Positions 61,516-64,000 of a stretch of 64,000 nt of DNA are shown here, piece by piece. The notes under the pieces were generated by a model, which made no database searches, was not told where the DNA came from, and saw nothing but the letters and a program-made list of their open reading frames with translations. Made by a program: the position numbers and the translations under genes. The stretch's first letter is position 1; every line of letters starts with the position of its first letter. The stretch is from Nocardia ninae NBRC 108245 (lineage in GTDB: Bacteria; Actinomycetota; Actinomycetes; Mycobacteriales; Mycobacteriaceae): NCBI RefSeq assembly GCF_007990755.1, contig NZ_BJXA01000038.1, positions 1 through 64,000 on the forward strand, in the 5' to 3' direction.

Positions 61516-64000
61516 CGGTCTCCTTTATCTCCGGTTAAGTTCATTGCTCTCATTGCGCGGCCATCCCGGACGCCCTGCTGATGACGACTCAAGCTGGACC
61601 TGATCGTTTCTGGATCACGGCTCGGTGCCCGTTCCACCGCACCGTTGACGGCGCCCGGGACCAGCCTTCCGCCCGGATTGCGTTGCGGCAACCCAGCCGC
61701 CGTCCTCGTCTCGGATTGTGCCTCGCTGGCCCGGCGAGCCGCCTGCCAACCCTCGTCACCCGGTGACTCGAAGGACGCGGCCACTTGGGACCTGTCCATA
61801 TTCGGGTCTGAGAGCCACGCCGACATCATTTCCGCGAAAATCGGTGTTCCGCCCATGACGGAGTCGCCGGTTTCGACCGCGGGCTGGAGCCTGGTCTGGA
61901 AGAACGACGCCGTCCTGGACGGGTTGGCCCGGTAGCTGTGCCTACCCGGGTCGGCGCCGGCGGCTTCGGTGTCCTTCGGCTGCTCGTCGCTGCCGGGCAG
62001 CGTACCGCGTCCCCGCTGCGAAAGACCAAGTCCCGGCGTGGAATCCCGCTGGGGCAGACCGTCACCCGGTTCCCGCTGCGGCAGATTCGGCGGCACCTGG
62101 CTGCCCGGCTGCCGCTGTGGCAGCCCGGTCGGCGTCGCGTCGCGCTGCGGCAGACTCGGCGCCGCCGCGTGGCGCTGGGGCAGACCACCGGCGTTGGGAT
62201 CACGCTGGGGCAGACTCGAATCCCGCTGCGGCAAACTACTGGCACCCGGATCACGCTGCGGCAGACCACCGGAAGCGGTGTCCCGCTGCGGGAGCCCACC
62301 GGCGCTCGGATCACGTTGCGGCAGCATCGAATCTCGCTGCGGCAAGCCACCCGCACTCGGATCGCGTTGCGGCAGACCACCTGCGGTCGGGTCGCGTTGC
62401 GGCAACCCACCGGACGCGGACTCCCGCTGCGGTAGACCGTTCTCGCCACGCTGACGCTGCGGCAGACCACCGGCGCTGGGATCACGCTGCGGCAAGCCAC
62501 CCGCGGTCGGATCCCGCTGCGGCAGACCGCTCGCGTTCGGCTCCCGTTGCGGCAGACCACCCGCATTGGGGTCGCGTTGCGGCAAGCCACCCGCGGTCGG
62601 GTCGCGTTGCGGCAACCCACCGGACGCGGACTCCCGCTGCGGCAGACCGTTCTCGCCACGCTGACGCTGCGGCAGACCACCGGCACCCGGATCACGTTGC
62701 GGCAGACCACCCGCGCTGGGATCCCGCTGCGGCAAGCCACCGGCACTCGGATCGCGTTGCGGCAGACCACCGGCGTTGGGATCCCGCTGCGGCATCCCGT
62801 TCTCGCCACGCTGACGCTGCGGCAGGCCGCTGGGCGGCTGGGCGAGGCCGCTGATGCTCGGCTGCGGCACGCCGTTGTTGCCCGGCTGCCGCTTCGGCAG
62901 TTCACCCGAGTTCGCGTCGCGCGGCGGCAGACCCGTGACGGTCGGCTCGGCCGGGGCACCCGGCTGCCGCGGCGGCGGACCGCCGGGAGCGAGGTTGCGC
63001 TTGGGTAGGTTCGCCGCCGCGAGCTTGCCGCGCTGCGGTCCGCTCGACTGCTGGCCCGGTGCGGGTCGCAGAGTCGGGCTCGCCTGCTGTGCGTTCGATT
63101 GCAGGCCGGACGCCATGGTGTTGCCCGGCTGCCGCTGCGGCAAGCCGCCGCCGGCCGGAACCGGCCCGCTCGGATTCGCATTGGGGTTGGTGATCGGAAT
63201 CGGCCCGCTGACACCCGGATCGACGGTGACCATGACGTTGCCGCCGGGGGTCCGGGTGATCGCCCGCATCTGCATCGAGGACGGGGCGGACGGCCGCTGC
63301 CGCTCGGGTGCCTGCGGGGACGGGGTGACCGGCTGGGCCGTGATCGGCTTGCCCGCCACGATCAGATTGCCGGGCACGTGCACGGTCACCGTGACGCCGG
63401 GATCACGCGCGGTGTCGAAGGTGGGGCGCAGCCGCACGGTGAGACCGTGCCGCTCGGCCAGCCTGCCGACCACGAACAGACCCATGTGCCGGGCGGTGTC
63501 GGGGCCGGGCTCGGCGGTCTGTTCCAGCCGCCGGTTGATGTCGGCCATCTCACTGGGCGGCATACCGATGCCTCGGTCGGCCACCTCGATGAGCATGCCC
63601 TGGTCGTGCGCCTGCGCGAAGGTGAACTTCACGTCGGTCTCCGGCGGAGAGGCGCGCAGCGCGTTGTCCAGCAGCTCGGCGAACAGGTGCGCCATGTCGG
63701 AGGCGGCGGGCTCGACCAGCGAACCACGCGGTGTGGCACCCAGTTTCACCCGCTCGTAGTCCTCGACCTCGGAGATCGCGGCGCGCAGCACGTCGGCGAT
63801 CTCGACCGGGGCAGACTTTGCGCGGCGCTGCCTGGTGCCGGCGAGGATGAGCAGGTTGTCGCCGTTACGGCGCATGCGAGCGGCGAGATGGTCCAGCCGG
63901 AACAGGTTTTCCAGCAGACGCGGGTCCTTCTCGTCGTACTCCATCGCCTCGATCAGGCTGAGCTGATGGTCGACCAGGGACTTGGACCGCCGGGCCAGCG
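61512..64000 (-). CDS. Conservon sensor histidine kinase (CvnA type) with LPQR repeats, 5' end beyond the right edge
   Basis: At least 828 residues are in frame to the right edge. The region [20 protein letters not shown] and [22 protein letters not shown] is the DHp-like helix, then the ATPase ([36 protein letters not shown]). A disordered tail follows, with about 27 decamers of the form [10 protein letters not shown] between 62040 and 62830. A 210-nt block within the array (seven decamers) repeats nearly exactly at 62401 and 62611. Downstream are roadblock, DUF742 and GTPase genes. The signal domain is off the window. Confidence 0.93.
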   Translation of the reverse strand, partial: LARRSKSLVDHQLSLIEAMEYDEKDPRLLENLFRLDHLAARMRRNGDNLLILAGTRQRRAKSAPVEIADVLRAAISEVEDYERVKLGATPRGSLVEPAASDMAHLFAELLDNALRASPPETDVKFTFAQAHDQGMLIEVADRGIGMPPSEMADINRRLEQTAEPGPDTARHMGLFVVGRLAERHGLTVRLRPTFDTARDPGVTVTVHVPGNLIVAGKPITAQPVTPSPQAPERQRPSAPSSMQMRAITRTPGGNVMVTVDPGVSGPIPITNPNANPSGPVPAGGGLPQRQPGNTMASGLQSNAQQASPTLRPAPGQQSSGPQRGKLAAANLPKRNLAPGGPPPRQPGAPAEPTVTGLPPRDANSGELPKRQPGNNGVPQPSISGLAQPPSGLPQRQRGENGMPQRDPNAGGLPQRDPSAGGLPQRDPSAGGLPQRDPGAGGLPQRQRGENGLPQRESASGGLPQRDPTAGGLPQRDPNAGGLPQREPNASGLPQRDPTAGGLPQRDPSAGGLPQRQRGENGLPQRESASGGLPQRDPTAGGLPQRDPSAGGLPQRDSMLPQRDPSAGGLPQRDTASGGLPQRDPGASSLPQRDSSLPQRDPNAGGLPQRHAAAPSLPQRDATPTGLPQRQPGSQVPPNLPQREPGDGLPQRDSTPGLGLSQRGRGTLPGSDEQPKDTEAAGADPGRHSYRANPSRTASFFQTRLQPAVETGDSVMGGTPIFAEMMSAWLSDPNMDRSQVAASFESPGDEGWQAARRASEAQSETRTAAGLPQRNPGGRLVPGAVNGAVERAPSRDPETIRSSLSRHQQGVRDGRAMRAMNLTGDKGDR
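62040..62830 (-). repeat. 30-nt (10-residue) coding repeats in the histidine kinase
   Basis: Units of CGGCAGACCACCGGCGCTGG-type sequence with period 30 nt encode LPQR decamers. A larger 210-nt period is superimposed. The number of units is likely to vary between strains. Confidence 0.9.

Noticed and set aside
62040-62830. CRISPR-like regular repeats
   Set aside because: Units are adjacent with no unique spacers and are a coding decamer array.
61826-63214. Long alternative frames over the kinase repeats
   Set aside because: The 30-nt repeat keeps all frames open; the LPQR frame is continuous with the kinase ATPase domain.

Overview
The window is high-GC actinobacterial DNA, most likely from Nocardia or a close mycolic-acid-containing relative. 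The evidence is many GTG starts, a three-domain LigD, a KmtR-type metal sensor next to a CDF exporter, an AccD3 / EchA6 / Rv0906-like block resembling Mycobacterium tuberculosis, a conservon (kinase, roadblock, DUF742, GTPase), and many secreted lipases and Baeyer-Villiger-type oxygenases. Identifications rest on reading motifs by eye; no database search was run.

Layout. 1-6345: the 5' part of a nonribosomal peptide synthetase (A-T-C-A-T, second A domain with a near-perfect threonine code) on the minus strand, leaving the left edge, behind a LuxR-type regulator. 6437-13747: an M23 peptidase with a structured-looking leader, nitronate monooxygenase, an SCO5389-family protein, an acyl-CoA ligase, a damaged serine hydrolase flanked by a 140-bp repeat, and a kmtR-CDF metal-efflux operon. 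14104-21435: secreted esterase, acyl-CoA dehydrogenase, BVMO, a membrane protein, an S41 peptidase lipoprotein and a methyltransferase. 21501-25783: a tRNA-Arg(CCT) carrying a 4.2-kb island bounded by a 19-bp imperfect repeat of the tRNA 3' end; it holds a DNA adenine methylase coupled to a two-TM miniprotein and a broken AbiE toxin-antitoxin pair, with no integrase.

25873-42896: an alpha/beta hydrolase divergent from a SARP-ATPase, an SDR/LysR pair, secreted lipase, DJ-1/PfpI protein, PLP decarboxylase, a copper radical oxidase with N-terminal FG-GAP-like repeats, class III adenylyl cyclase, RluA-type pseudouridine synthase, a MarR pair and a metallophosphoesterase. 42901-51640: AraC regulator, second BVMO, an ECF transporter cassette whose two genes are joined by two tandem micro-ORFs, a secreted protein, a second LIP-type lipase and an antitoxin-like miniprotein. 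51718-60014: ligD, a second antitoxin-like protein, MBL-fold protein, EchA6-like hydratase, FAD oxygenase, AKR and AccD3-like carboxyltransferase. 60137-64000: a conservon whose kinase has about 27 LPQR decamers.

The strongest second-look items are the tRNA island, the chained micro-ORFs at the ECF operon, the repeat flanking the truncated serine hydrolase, and the copper radical oxidase with an unusual N terminus.
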